64,000 nt of DNA, taken from the NCBI GenBank assembly GCA_029931535.1, contig JAQPZY010001414.1, positions 574,001 through 638,000 on the forward strand, read 5' to 3'. Each line of letters starts with the position of its first letter. Position 1 is the stretch's first letter. The stretch comes from Margaritifera margaritifera. Its lineage: Eukaryota > Mollusca > Bivalvia > Unionida > Margaritiferidae. The notes under the pieces are model-generated. The model had not been told where the DNA came from. It saw only the letters and a program-made list of their open reading frames with translations, and did not search any database. Positions 30,680 to 42,543 of the stretch are shown in pieces. A program made the position numbers and the translations under genes.

Positions 30680-32399
30680 ACACAGGATTACCATATCGGT
30701 TACTACTATCATACTGTGTACCTCAATTCTCAACATTGCAAAACTATTCTAGTGGCGTATTCAAATGAAACACTCCTCTAATATTTCTGGTTTTGCAATA
30801 AATACTGTAATGCTTTTCATGGCACGGAATTATAAAAAAAAAAAAACAATAAAATAACCAGTAGTCTCAACACTGAATTTTTCACTGAAGCTAAATGCAG
30901 CTGCATGGATAAATCATAGATACCAGTACTTGTTTATAACAGCACTTCTTTCAAAGTTTTCCCTTAGTGTGTTTATTGTCCCCACGCATTATGTCGTCCC
31001 GCCACTCTGTACGCCTGTCAGTCCGTTAATAATGTAGTGTAACTCCTCCTACATCGTTTAATTTACAGACTTGAAGCTTTGAGACATGAGTTGTGTTGTC
31101 TGTAAATGTGCACATTGTTTTGAAACTTTTTATATCACTCATGGAAGAGGTGGGTATTTGTTTTTATAATCAATTTGTTAAGGACAGGATTTTGAAACCG
31201 GGTGGTTCAACATATACAGCTATGAAGCCGGGCCAGGCTATCAAAACAATCTTATTCACTGCCACAGTCATAGAGAAAATATGACATCTGAATTAATCCT
31301 CTTTTTATTATCCCAACTCTCCCTTTAACTATTGTAAGTGTAGGTCCGATAGCTGGTGTGTGATATCTCGAGGGCCAGATATAACATATATACCGCATTT
31401 TAGAATTGTGTCATAGGGTCTTCCCCATGGGCGGAGAATATATGCCCCTGGGTCATCAGTTGGAGACCATGACTTGGGTCATGACTTGGAAACTGTTAGG
31501 CTTCCTAACCTATAACCAGGTAAACATATAATGACCATGACGAGATTGCTTCACATGTCCATCTGATAAGACTTTAGGATATGTATTTACCATTATCAGT
31601 ATTTACTGAAAATGAAGAGTCAATCACGAACATAGAGTGTTGAAACATAGACTTCTGGGCCGAGCTTTATTCCTAATTGATAAACGTTTAGGTGAGGGAA
31701 TATGCCGTCCCATTGAATTAAATTTAATTTAATTTAAATTCATGTTCTATTTTCAACATAATTTAATTATTTTTCTCTTACAGATTTCCAACACTGCTCT
31801 AGATATCTTATTGCAGTGTCCACAATTCAGTTAGAATGTGTCGTGTGCAACAAAATCACAGTTGGACTCGCTCCAATTCTGATACAAAGGAAATGTTATA
31901 CTCATAAGGGACATTCTAAGTATTGCTTGGTTCTCAACATTGACCTTGCAAACTATTACATATTTATGTTTACCGTAATACCGTATATAACCACCTTTAA
32001 GTAATTATTTTGGATTTAACGGCTTATACAGATGTTTTCCACAGTATTATATTCTTTGCGATCTTTAAAATAAGTATGGTTCAAATTAAACATTCAATAT
32101 ATTTAGCTTACGCAAAGGTCAGCAAAACAGTATTCCGGCAAATGAGATCTATCTTACCTAATCTAATTGTTATGTATGATGTTTATATAATATTATAGAT
32201 ATTTTAGGAAATTATAAATGTTTCTTGACTTTAATATTTGCTTAAATCTTAATGTTGTTTATGTTTAACTAGTGTCCTTGAATTAGGTTGTTTACTTCAG
32301 ATTTGAGCTAAAGGATAGTTTTGATCAACAAAATGTTTTCTCAATTTGAGGTCAAGGTTGATTTTGTTTACAGATAAAACTGGAAAATCCTTAGAGTTA
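30680..32399. other. Intergenic, no gene seen
   Basis: AT-rich. Part of 31800-32400 may belong to the LTR that ends at 32990, whose start could not be fixed. Confidence 0.45.
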
Positions 32400-32990
32400 T
32401 GTGTAAAAAGTCATGTTCATACAAGTAAATCTCCATTAAGATGACACATATTCTAGAACATTCTGTCATGTGACCAATCTTTATATATACCATGTTTAGT
32501 GGACAGTTTTTCAGTTTCAACATTACTATCAGTCTTGTAAAGAGCTATTATAGTTGTGGAAAGTCATTCCAAATTCTAAGAGAGGAATTATTTTAAATAT
32601 TCATTGGATTATAACAGTGCTCATAAACTTTTGGATTTTGGATTTTTAATTGATGATTTTGGAATTTATGTGAACGTATTCAGAGATATTTTGGATTACT
32701 TCATTTTGACATCAGCACATTAAAGACTACTAGTTCATCAGGACTTTGAAGACCATTGGCACATCATAACATTCAAGGATACAGTCGTGAATTCGGAACA
32801 TTCTATATTTAGGACTTGTGATTAGAGCACTAATTCTTTTTGGATTATTTGGATTTTAATACACATTACTGTAAGTGTCTTTTTGATTTTTCATTTTAAT
32901 TATCTAGAAATAAATTGCTTGTTGATTTTTACTTGATTTGTTGGTTTCACTTTCTTTCTGTTACATTTTTTAGACCATAGAGTCGTAACA
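32400..32990 (+). mobile_element. 5' LTR (start undetermined) of a Ty3/Gypsy-type element
   Basis: The right edge is inferred at ..AGTCGTAACA (CA end), five bases before an exact primer-binding site. Inside are a TATA-like CTTTATATATACC near 32479 and an AATAAA at about 32909, the usual LTR order of promoter then poly(A) signal. No matching 3' LTR was found downstream, so the left edge could not be set. TGTTA phrases at 31892 and 32169 are candidate starts complementary to the TAACA end. Confidence 0.45.
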
Positions 32991-32995
32991 GAAAT

Positions 32996-33013
32996 TGGGG
33001 GCTCGTCCGGGAT
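32996..33013 (+). promoter_or_regulatory. Primer-binding site matching tRNA-Pro
   Basis: TGGGGGCTCGTCCGGGAT is the 18-base sequence known as the proline-tRNA primer-binding site of many retroelements. It would anneal to the 3' end of tRNA-Pro to prime minus-strand synthesis. It sits where expected, just past the LTR end and 145 nt before the first gag ATG. Confidence 0.85.
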
Positions 33014-33158
33014 CTGAATTTCTTTAAAGCATATTAGAGATAGTAAAGTTATCTTTGAAATTCATATTGATTTTGACTTTGATTTTTTTTTTTTTTTTTG
33101 TCTTTGGCAAAGATTTTAAATAGAGAAATTTTTTGTGTGAAAACAACAAGCATTCACA

Positions 33159-34033
33159 ATGGCATCTAATGTTCAGAATTTCATTTCAAAACCTACCCAG
33201 GAGGGGTTAGAGTGTATGATAAAGGATGAGTTGCTCGAACTTGCCAGAAAATACAGTCTGTCTGAGGCGAAAGCATCATTGACAAAACAGGAGATAAAGA
33301 TTATTTTAATTCAATATTTAGTAGGAAAGGGAATTTTTGATAGCAGTGCTTTAAGTTTGAAGAGAAAACCTATATCTGGTTCTGACAGGGAATTAGAGTT
33401 AAAGAACCAGATGGATTTAGAGTTGGCTAAGCGTCAGATTCAGAGAGAGAGAGAGAAAGAAGAGAGGCAATGCAGATGGAGAGAGAGAAACAGGAGAGGG
33501 AGATGCAGAGAGAAAGAGAAAGAGAAGAAAGGGAAATGCAATTTAAATTAAGAGAATTAGAACTGGCAAACAGATCGCACTCCACTCCTTTAAACACAAG
33601 TTCAGGTTTTGATTTTACTTGATATATTAGGTTAGTACCCCCTTTCATGAAAAAGAAGTAGATAAATACTTTCTTCATTTCGAGAACATTGCTGAAAACT
33701 TGAAATGGCCCAGAGAGCATTGGACTTTGTTATTACAAAGTGTACTTATTGGCAAAGCTCGTGAAGTCTACACTTCACTGTCAGTACAGCAAAGCACTGA
33801 TTATGGTGTGGTTAAGAAGTACATCTTGAAAGCTTATGAGTTGGTACCAGAGGCATATCGACAAAGGTTTAGGAATTGTAGAAAAGAAACTGGACAAACT
33901 CATGTCGAATTTGCAAGGGAAAAAGAACAACTATTTGATATGTGGTGCTCAGCCAAGAAAGTTGATCAAGATTATGATAACCTCAGACAGCTCGTATTAA
34001 TTGAAGAGTTCAAGAGGTGCATCCATAGTGATG
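33159..34033 (+). pseudogene. gag: Broken Ty3/Gypsy-type gag
   Basis: Gag is the structural protein of LTR retroelements. The frame opens at 33159 (MASNVQNFISKPTQEGL) 145 nt after the primer-binding site. The N-terminal ~70 residues include an ELLELARKY helix, followed by a highly charged Arg/Glu coiled stretch in which the frame is lost (33430-33551). The capsid-like part is recognisable downstream: an IRLVPPF motif at about 33628, preceded by an in-frame TGA, then after a one-base frame change EVDKYF, then from 33700 a good run with HWTLLLQSV, GKAREVY, AYELVPEAYR and HVEFAREKE, as in metazoan Gypsy Gag. The frame runs straight into a (TA)n tract at 34034. No nucleocapsid knuckle, protease, reverse transcriptase or integrase follows, so the element is 3' truncated and inactive. 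Confidence 0.8.

Positions 34034-34101
<68 letters not shown>
34034..34101. repeat. (TA)n microsatellite at the truncation point of gag
   Basis: About 68 bp of TA directly follows the last gag codons. Sequence beyond it bears no relation to a Gypsy element. Confidence 0.95.
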
Positions 34102-34103
<2 letters not shown>

Positions 34104-34769
34104 CTTGATCATCTACTGTATATAAAGTTTTGCGATAAACCTAACAATGCTGACTCGCTGATAGTTTCTACTTTCCTGGCATATGATGAGCATCCGTATC
34201 CTCCTATAGCGACTCAGGAAACACGCTGTAAATGATGACGTCACTTAGTAATTCCCACTCTCTGGGTAGTCTTGACCGCTTTGGACTTAAACTGACTCAA
34301 TTTTCAGCGTAGGTCGACACTTTCTTTTGACACAGTCGTATGTTTTGTTTCTTTTTCTGTTTAAAAGCCGACTCTTTAGAGCGGAAAGCATGGAGCTGGC
34401 AAGAACGAACTTGTTTTATTGTTCAACCTAGATTGGATGGGGATGGAATCATGGAATGGCTATAAACAGAACAGAACAGAAACTGTATTCGGACTTAAAC
34501 TCTACAGTGTCTCATCCATCTATATGATGAAAAAAATATATATAAAATAACCCACTTGTCAGACTGAAGTTTATCTGGGGGCCTTTTGAATTTACTCATT
34601 GAATGTAAAACTGGCACTTTAAAATCCCAAATCGTCAATCAAACTGATTTTAGTTCTGTAGAGCTGTAGTTTGTGTTTTAGGTTTTGCTTTTTGTCTTTG
34701 TCTGTGTTTTTTGTTTTTTGTTTTTTTTTTTTTTCTAAATTCAAGAATAATGTTGTAAATAGTTCGTCA

Positions 34770-34968
34770 TCTAAATTTTGTATTTGGTTTGGCGCTTTAC
34801 GGCACAGCAACACAAGTAGGTTATTTAGTGCCGAGGCAATTGGAGTAAAGTGCCTTGCCCAAGGATACACTACGGTAGGTGACCCAGGCTGGTCCGGTGG
34901 ATTCGAACCCGCACCCTTTCGGTCTTGAGTCCGGCACGCTAACCACTGAGCCACCGCAGCTACCATCA
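34770..34968 (-). mobile_element. tRNA-derived SINE
   Basis: On the minus strand a tRNA-like head reads GTGGCTCAGTGGTTAGCGTG (A box) and then GGGTTCGAATCC (B box), about 45 nt apart. A tRNA-unrelated body with CCTTGGGCAAGGCACTTTACTCC follows and ends near GCCGTAAAGCGCC. The head resembles a tRNA gene but lacks a foldable acceptor stem. The body phrase is the kind shared by widespread animal SINEs. This copy is well preserved. Confidence 0.8.
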
Positions 34969-36627
34969 TCTTCGTGAAATGCTACAACTAATCGTATGAT
35001 TTACGTTTTTGACTATCTAATTTTTTTATTTCTTTTTTTAGTCTATACTCAGCAGACGTTCCATCTTGAAGAGATTCCAAATCACTTGTTGCTTCGTTAA
35101 TACTTTCCTTTAGTTTCAATGAATTTTTCTTTTCCTTTTTTGACAGAATATTTTACTGTAGCGCCTCTGACATTTAGTTTGATCACCTCCCAAAACTGGG
35201 TATGCGACAAATTTTCATTTGTGTTAATCTTGACTCGTTGTCGAAATGATTGTTTTAATTTCCAATACATAATCTAATTCCGATAAATAAGAACAATGTA
35301 ATTTTCCAATTTACTGGCCCAATGGACACCAGATGTAATGGGGGAAAAATAGTTAGTTACGTCCCTTTATTCTGGTAGATGGAGCTGCACAAAAGTTTGT
35401 CTTTAGCTTGTACAGCACTGCAGCTTGCATTTAACTCTCTTTTATGATACACAAGTCATACAATATTGCTAATGTCATTTGATAAACTGAGATATGAATT
35501 AGGACGAAGGAATACAAAAATGTAAGGGGGCAGTCTTGAAGAAGCTAATTGAGAGGTTAGAAGGTTTAAATAGCTTCACAATCGTAGACCATCAAGTTGT
35601 AGAGAAGTTATAACTGGTTCGGCGTAGAAAAGTGCGGAAATTTGAAGTGCGTAGGCATTCTAAAATGTTCTCTCTATCTCTCTCTCATACAATAAGTAGA
35701 TGGTTATAATTCGGTTGCTTTTATTGATAATTATTGGGTTGCAGATCAGAAAAGTCATTTGTATGCAACGGTACAAGTAGAACGATTGCTCGTTGAACAA
35801 TCTTGTATCGAGTTTTCTGTGTTCAGTTTAAGGTATCAGATTTATTATTCATATGATTTAAATAAAAAAAAAAAAAAAAAACAAACAAAGGCAACAACAA
35901 CATTTTACAAAGGTGTTTCGTAAGTTCTTATGCACTTAACCACTAATAATTTATTTTCAAATTACCATGATATGTGACAGAGACATAATCGTCCACGGTA
36001 AAGTTATATCGACAGATTAACTGTATTTGCTCAGAGAGTGGAACCCACTTCAAGATTTTTGTTTTCTCTTTATTGTATGAATCCACGCATCTCATCGTGA
36101 TTCTCCTATGGTATTATGTGATCTCTCCGTTACTGTTAACTCCAGAGACCACGCAAGTAGCTCCAGGCAAAATAAATCTAACCATAAATTATGTTTTGTT
36201 CTGTACTATCCACACCGTTCGCTAAAATAACACAAGATAAAGGTATGCCATATGGCTTGAAGCTATCCGATTACAGGGACCAAGCAACTCGCTGATAAAG
36301 CCCATTCTCAATTGAATGCAATTAATTAATGATATGTGGATATTCTATTACATAAAAGCACAATCAACAACATAACCATTTAAACCTGATGTTATTATAA
36401 TATAATCTAATTTACATAAAATTTCGGGATTAAATAGTCTCCATGTAAAACGCCTGTCTGTGTGATGCTAGACCAACAAATTGTTCTCCACCTTTTTTTT
36501 TTTTTTTTTGACTGTTGTAGTATCTTAGTTTCGTGATTTGAAGTGTTGAACGTAAACGTAAATGACGTAATTTTCATTGTGCTTTTTTGCCTCGAGGTCA
36601 GCCGCTGGCTAATGAAGCCCCACCTAC

Positions 36628-36936
36628 CGTCTGTAAGCAACGTGATATAAAAGTTTAATTGACCTGGGGAGCTGGGGACGTTAGCTCCCCTGCTGACACG
36701 CACCTCTAACCTGTCGCCATGGCTTACGGGTAAGACAGCAGTGATGTTGAAGCAAATGTCAGTGTGCTTGATATCACCAGATCTGGAAATAGCACAGTTT
36801 TCAACACGCCCGCTAACACGCTCGCCTAGAGTCACATATACCTTCCGTTCGCATTTGCAGCGACTGTCTATTGTTCTAGCCCAGTGCTGCCATGCAGCAT
36901 AACGCGTCTTTTTCGAATATAATTTTTTTTTTGTTT
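36628..36936 (-). CDS. Candidate exon with TNF/C1q-like C-terminal strands
   Basis: A 309-nt open segment is bounded by a pyrimidine-rich acceptor (CTATTCTTTCTAG) and a GTAGGT donor. It reads one nucleotide in phase at each side. The translation contains a Cys pair (SRCKCE), then VTLGERVSGRVENC, then LPVSHGDRLEVRV and GQLNFYITLL. The GDRL-x-V followed about 17 residues later by NFY-hydrophobic is the pattern of the last strands of TNF-family and C1q jelly-roll domains, but the match is short and the family call is tentative. Reading past the donor continues to a stop at 36407 in low-complexity sequence, which argues for splicing. No partner exon was proven. Confidence 0.35.
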
Positions 36937-36959
36937 CTAGAAAGAATAGTAATAGAGGG

Positions 36960-37745
36960 CTCTACGTACCCCGACGGAAAGCTTATCAGCAAAAATGTGT
37001 CGCCAAATATCACGTCGATATTGTAGTATCAATCACCCCTAGACGCCCCGAAGGCAGCACATTCGGCTGTTGTTTCGACAGCGAAACCGCATTTAACCCT
37101 AGCTGCTCGCTGGTCAGCTTATGGTGATCTAGGTAGTCCCAGTGCTCGATGTCTATATGCTTTACTTCCTCGTTCGACCCGATCTGAACCTGTGCGTGTG
37201 AACACCAAGGATACGCAGATACCCTCGCAACAGTTGTTTGTTTTCCTTGTGGATACCATGAACTTTTTCGGGCTGCGTCAATACTCCGTCCTTTTCGTCG
37301 ATTGCAGGATCAGCCGATGTCACCTCCATCCCATTGAAACGTGAGGCGGCAACTCATTAAAATGTTTGATGGTAGACTTCGTTGTTTATTACCACTTATT
37401 ATGTTACCTCTTTTTTATAGTGGTTCAGAGTTCTACAAGGACCTTGGCATATTGCATTTTTGCTTATTCTCCATTCGTTCTAAGTTTCTCAATGTGTTAG
37501 TACCACAACAACGTGTGCAGATCCGATGATCGATCCCAACCCCCACACCACATTTCCAGCACATTTGGATTCTGCACCCACTCATGCTCTGTACCGCGTG
37601 AATGGCGCAATACACATTCACACAGTTTGTTTCCCCGCACAATTTCGAGCTCCCTAGCTTCTGCCAAGCGCACTTTTATTTGGCGAGATGTGACATTTCT
37701 AAAAGTTATACAACCTACAAGATAGCGGTCTATCCGATTAGTCAT
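36960..37745 (-). other. GC-richer island with coding-like frames
   Basis: Composition is clearly less AT-rich than the surroundings. Two minus-strand frames look protein-like. One covers about 37280-37010, without a Met, and includes WYPQGKQTTVARVSAYPW and HIDIEHWDYLDHHKL. The other is 37745-37497 and includes EHEWVQNPNVLEMWCGGW. They lie in line with the TNF/C1q-like segment at 36628-36936 and could be exons of one gene or parts of a decayed intronless gene. No family is recognised and splice sites are unclear. Confidence 0.3.
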
Positions 37746-39649
37746 ATTTATCTAAATAAAATAATTAACCAAATATTTTGTATTGTCCCAACTTCTCGCG
37801 CTAATCAGCATTCCACATTTTCAGCTTCTTACTAAGCATATTAGAGCCTTCTTAGCGACAAAAAAAAGACAAAAAAAGAAAATGATACAGGGGAACACCT
37901 GCAGCCTGAGGCGGTGACACATGACTGACATGTTATTGGGGTGAGGTGAGGTGAGGTGAGGTGGGGGAAACAAACAAAGAAAAGAAAAGAGAAGTGAAGA
38001 AAGGAAAATTGGTCGTCCCCTGCCTAAGTTAAAGAAATAGAAATCTGAAGCAAATTTCTTTCTTTATGACAAACGACTAATTTAGTCCAATAAATCAACC
38101 GCAAGAACAGTACTTATACTGATGGACGTTTGAGATATGATCTGAACTCTTCATAAAATCATGAAATTGACTCAGAGTTATGGTCAGTTGAAGGATCCTT
38201 TCGGCTTTGGTCCTGTGACTCGATTCGAGCGTCCGTGGATTCATCATGAGTCTGTCACGTGCACTTTGGAAGCAAGCATCTTTACATAACAGGCAAAAAT
38301 ATTTCAAATTACTCGTTATAGTAGATTCCTCGTTCTGTACATTATATTCAGTTCATTATATTTGTCGAGTCGATTTACATGGCAAAATCAACCGAAATTT
38401 TCAAATAAGCGATTGAGCGAAAGTCGCATTTGATTGGTTGCTGGATCTGATGGAACAACCGGATGTAGCCATGAAATTGGAAATGGTGACAGGAGGTTGA
38501 GTTGTGTTATTCCACATGGATTTATAAGTTGTCGGAAATAGGAATTGATCCGAAATTATACTGTATATATCGCCAAAAGGCCCCTTCAACCTACTGTTAT
38601 TCAGGAGCCGCGAGAATACCAGTGTCTAAAATGTAGTCTGATGTGTTGCGGACAGATCAGCCTGCATCGATTGCACGATTTTATGAAGAGGCGAGATCAG
38701 ATGTCAAACCGTTCATACGACTAACTAAGACGGGACTAAAGCGGCAAAGACATGGAATGAGTATTTAGCAGGTTAGTGCTTCAAGTTTTAAACTATGGCA
38801 CGAGATGGATGGCGCATATTTGATTCTTTGTTTACCTCTCCATCTCAGTTATACGAACTACTTCAGGCACCTTTGTATTCTTGTCTCCTCTGCAACAAAT
38901 ATGGCGAAAAGGTGAAAAGAAATAGCCCGGCTAGTAAGAAAATTGTCTCCGACCCCACTCCTACCCCAAAATAAAATGGTCGGTCCCTAACATCGCCTGT
39001 GGTTTTAATAGAGGAACACTATGATATGAAAACATCTGTGCATGTGCTCTCATGTACTTTTATATGGGTAGTTTCAAAATAACTTAAATATGTTTTGGAT
39101 TTTGCCATTTTGAGTGAAGTTTTGGAAGCAAACAAATAAATAAACAAATCAATTGCTTGTTCTAGTGGCAGCTGATGAAACATTTTTTCTTATTTGTTAT
39201 TACAGTAATGTAATCTAGGTACTCATAGCAGTTTCAATTATTTACATTGTATAGTTTCTGATGTGGTTAGTTGTCGTGATTGTGTATGAATATAATAATC
39301 ATCTTCTTTCAGTATCGGACATATTAAAAGGAGAGACAGACAGACAGACAGAGACAGAGAGAGATACCATAAATTAAATGGATTAATACTTAAAATAGAA
39401 ACACAAACACAAGTAAATGTTCGTAATTTAACATCAGAACAGATACATGTGTAAATTTCATTACATATTCAATTGGGGTACGGCAGGATGATGCTACTAT
39501 AATTATTGTTACAGATTATTTTATAAGAGGGAATTACTTTTAAAATGCTACAATTACTGTATATGTTTACAGAAGAAGACACTGAGAACATTGAGTCAGA
39601 AGTAGAGAACTTATGGACACTTCAAATACTGAAGAAAAATCATATTGTC

Positions 39650-39651
<2 letters not shown>

Positions 39652-39691
<40 letters not shown>
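39652..39691. repeat. (TTA)n microsatellite
   Basis: About 40 bp of TTA/ATT. Confidence 0.95.
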
Positions 39692-39692
<1 letters not shown>

Positions 39693-39873
39693 CACAATTT
39701 GTTCAACATGTCACACACCTTTACATTTCTTGATATTTTAATAATGTCTGACATACTCTCATATGTCATCAAAAACTGAAATTATACTGAATAAAGGAAG
39801 TCATTAGAAATCATTTGAGAGAATAAGTAACATTACAAATGTAATTGCGTGGATGGGAATTTAGAGTCTGTTT

Positions 39874-39879
39874 TTTATT
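39874..39879 (-). terminator. Poly(A) signal of the granulin gene
   Basis: AATAAA on the minus strand lies 53 nt beyond the TAA stop of the last granulin exon, in the sense orientation. Confidence 0.6.
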
Positions 39880-39932
39880 AGCCATTTCTCTGGAACATTG
39901 TTGGAATAAGGAACAAAGATGATTTCTGTGCG

Positions 39933-40004
39933 TTAATAGCATGTGCTGCCAATGCAAGTTTTACCACTGGGACAGCAGTGTAGCAAGTCGCTGCAGCAAT
40001 TGCC
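39933..40004 (-). CDS. Granulin gene, exon 3 (terminal)
   Basis: A 72-nt exon follows a TTCTATTTTCAG acceptor. It encodes GNCCSDLLHCCPSGKTC and a short tail ending in Cys-Tyr before TAA (39935-39933). This is the second half of a granulin repeat, with the CCSD..HCCP..TC signature. It joins exon 2 in phase 0 and completes the 12-cysteine domain, so the protein ends right after its only complete granulin. Confidence 0.8.
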   Translation of the reverse strand, partial: GNCCSDLLHCCPSGKTCIGSTCY

Positions 40005-41551
40005 CTGAAAATAGAAGTCATTAGTAGTAGTAGCAGTAGTAGTAGTTGTAATGGATCGCTGGTAGAAGTCATGGGGATGATTTTAAATATAATGGTGTAG
40101 TGCAATTGTTTTTAGTTTGATAGTGGCCGTTGCAGCAGTAGTTGTAGTTATATTTATAGAGAGAGAACGGTGCACAAGCATTAACCAGTTTAATCGTACG
40201 AGTAGGGTTAAATTGGATAATTCACGAGCCCTGTTCTCTTTAAGGCTTGTCTTATGGGCCAGTGAAATTTCCGACTGTCTCCTTTTGTTTATGCCATCAT
40301 GCACGCCACTACCGATCAGCTGATTTTTTGGCGCGAGATTTAGTGGGATGCTGGCGCTTCTTGCGCACATTGTCAGTTTCTCACACAGGTTCATTGACCC
40401 ACATCGCGCGAGGACGTATTCATGTAACATACATGTGTCATTATATCATGTCAAAATCTGAATTGTTTTAACGAACAAGTAGCTTGAAGAGACATTTCGC
40501 CTCGAAAGTTTTGTAGTTTTGTCAAGCTGGATATAAAATCTGATTAAAATCAGATCTCCAACATAACGAAGATCTTACGGACACCGATACAAGATCAGGT
40601 TCTGTTGACATTTCGATTCATCAATCAAATTACAGCTTTCACATTTATGAAAGCCGAAAAAATTCATTTCAAAGATATCGTTGCTAACGATAACGCTCTG
40701 TAACATGAATCAGCGCTTATTCTGATACGTTACTAAAAACAAGTGCACCTGAAATTCAAATGGTCGCCAGAGCATGAACCTTTATTGGTACCTGTCATAT
40801 GTATTTATCATAAGTAGATCTCGATTTTAATCAAATTGGCTAGATATATCTTCCATAAAAAGATTTGCTTTTGAAATATAGTACGTTGTTTTATTTTTAT
40901 AGTACGCATTGTGTCGATGATAACTGGAACTTTATTTTGTGATATATTACTTGTATACAGAATTTTATGGATTTTATTTCGTGCTGGTGCACGTAAGTAT
41001 GCAATCTTTCTTACTGACACTGAGGTAGATGCAATTGAACTTTATAGAAATCTTTGAAATCAGATATGATTCAATCTTAATTTTTAATGGCACTGTCACC
41101 GATTTCATATTATGCGTTGGATAGCCTGAGTGTTACACTTCTTTTTATTTATTTGTACACGTTTCAAATTCTCATATGACGCTATAAGTAAAAGCAAATA
41201 TTATGATCAAGTTATTTTATTAAATGATACTGAAGCCATTTTATTTCTCGTTCTTTAGATTTTTCTCCATCTTTTGTTATAACAATTATTTTTATTTTGC
41301 TAGCATTTTTAGAGAAAGAAAGATATAAAACTCTTACATTTTCATATCACATATGAACAACTTTATATCAGATCAAATGAAAAATCCATTTTAAAATACT
41401 TTACAGAAGCACATGTGTTATCGAGGGAGGCAGTTAAAAGTTTCATTTGAATCACGTAGTCTCTGCTAAAGACGTTCGAGATAAAAGGATAGGCTAATTC
41501 GAATGACCATTTTGGAAAGCTTAGAAAGCACCCCTCTTGCCTTCTCCGTCC

Positions 41552-41552
41552 C

Positions 41553-41627
<75 letters not shown>
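41552..41627. repeat. (CT)n microsatellite
   Basis: About 76 bp of pure CT, lying inside intron 2 of the granulin gene. Confidence 0.95.
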
Positions 41628-41633
<6 letters not shown>

Positions 41634-41804
41634 CTTTAATAACTATTGCAAGGTTAATGTTATTCCGAAACCATTTGCTTTTCAGTAATGACATGTGTGC
41701 GTCGTTATTATGTATCTTCTTGGCCGAATTACTGCTGTAGTGTTGAATTCGTCTCCTAGATCCATCCCATCTGTATTTTGTGTTGCTGAGGTGAAAGTAC
41801 AAGT

Positions 41805-41892
41805 ATAATTTGTGTCGGTGAGATGAAAATATATTTGCACTGCCTCGGATAATTTGTGTCGGTGAGATGAAAATATATTTGCACTGCCTCGG
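41805..41892. repeat. Perfect 44-bp tandem duplication
   Basis: Two identical 44-base units beginning ATAATTTGTGTCGGTGAG are adjacent. The lack of any mismatch means a recent event. It lies in intron 2 of the granulin gene. Confidence 0.9.
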
Positions 41893-42381
41893 ATAGCTGG
41901 CGAAGGGTGGTGGAGATTTGCTATACTCTAACTTCTAAAATATGAAAGTTAGAGTACAGTTTAGGGGCCCTACCTCCTAAGTTGTTCTGAATTAAAAGAT
42001 TTAAAGCGGTGTCACCATGAAACAAAATTTCACCGGCCCGTAATACAGGTAGTACTTCCTCATTATTTTCGTAGTACAAGTACAATAGTTAGTATATACA
42101 GTTGCTACTATAGTTGTTATTTGTTGCTTTTGTAGTAATCGTGGTGTTATATTTAATCATGAAATAAGATGAAGAAGAAGAGTAACTCGCCATGATGTTG
42201 CGTGATATTGGCAATGGTAATTACTGGTTTGATGTTTTTCAATCATGATGTCGCGTATGTAATAGATACTTACAGGCAGACATACTATGGTGGAGAAAAA
42301 ATAGAATAGGTTATCGTACCATTCCTTATTGATTATAAAATCATATTTCTAATGGCAATACTTAGTGGAAAGAGGACTTAC

Positions 42382-42543
42382 TAGATCGTAGGGGCAGCAT
42401 CCATAGCCAGTCGATTGGCGACAGCAAGTTTGAAGCCCTGGGCAGGTGTACGCTGGGTCTGGGCATGGCGAGTCCACTGTCAGATTGGCAGCCCTCAGAC
42501 TGCTTGCTTGTTTCCATCCAATTATTTCATGTATGTTCTGCCC
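42382..42543 (-). CDS. Granulin gene, exon 2
   Basis: A 162-nt phase-0 exon between a TTTTTATATGACCAG acceptor and a GTAAGT donor encodes 54 residues. A ~24-residue linker (GQNIHEIIGWKQASSLRAAN) precedes SPCPDPAYTCPGLQTCC and STGYGCCPYDL, the first half of a granulin repeat. A nearer acceptor at 42477 (CTGACAG) would break the phase and is not preferred. The intron to exon 3 is about 2.4 kb and the intron from exon 1 about 3.0 kb. Confidence 0.75.

Noticed and set aside
34900..34968. A functional tRNA gene
   Set aside because: A and B boxes are present, but the acceptor stem does not pair and a SINE body follows.
34671..34969. ORFs of 85 and 116 codons on the two strands
   Set aside because: Both read through the tRNA-derived SINE and its flanking T-run.
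37936..37965. Telomere-like GGTGA repeats
   Set aside because: Only about five units, and the unit is not a known telomere repeat.
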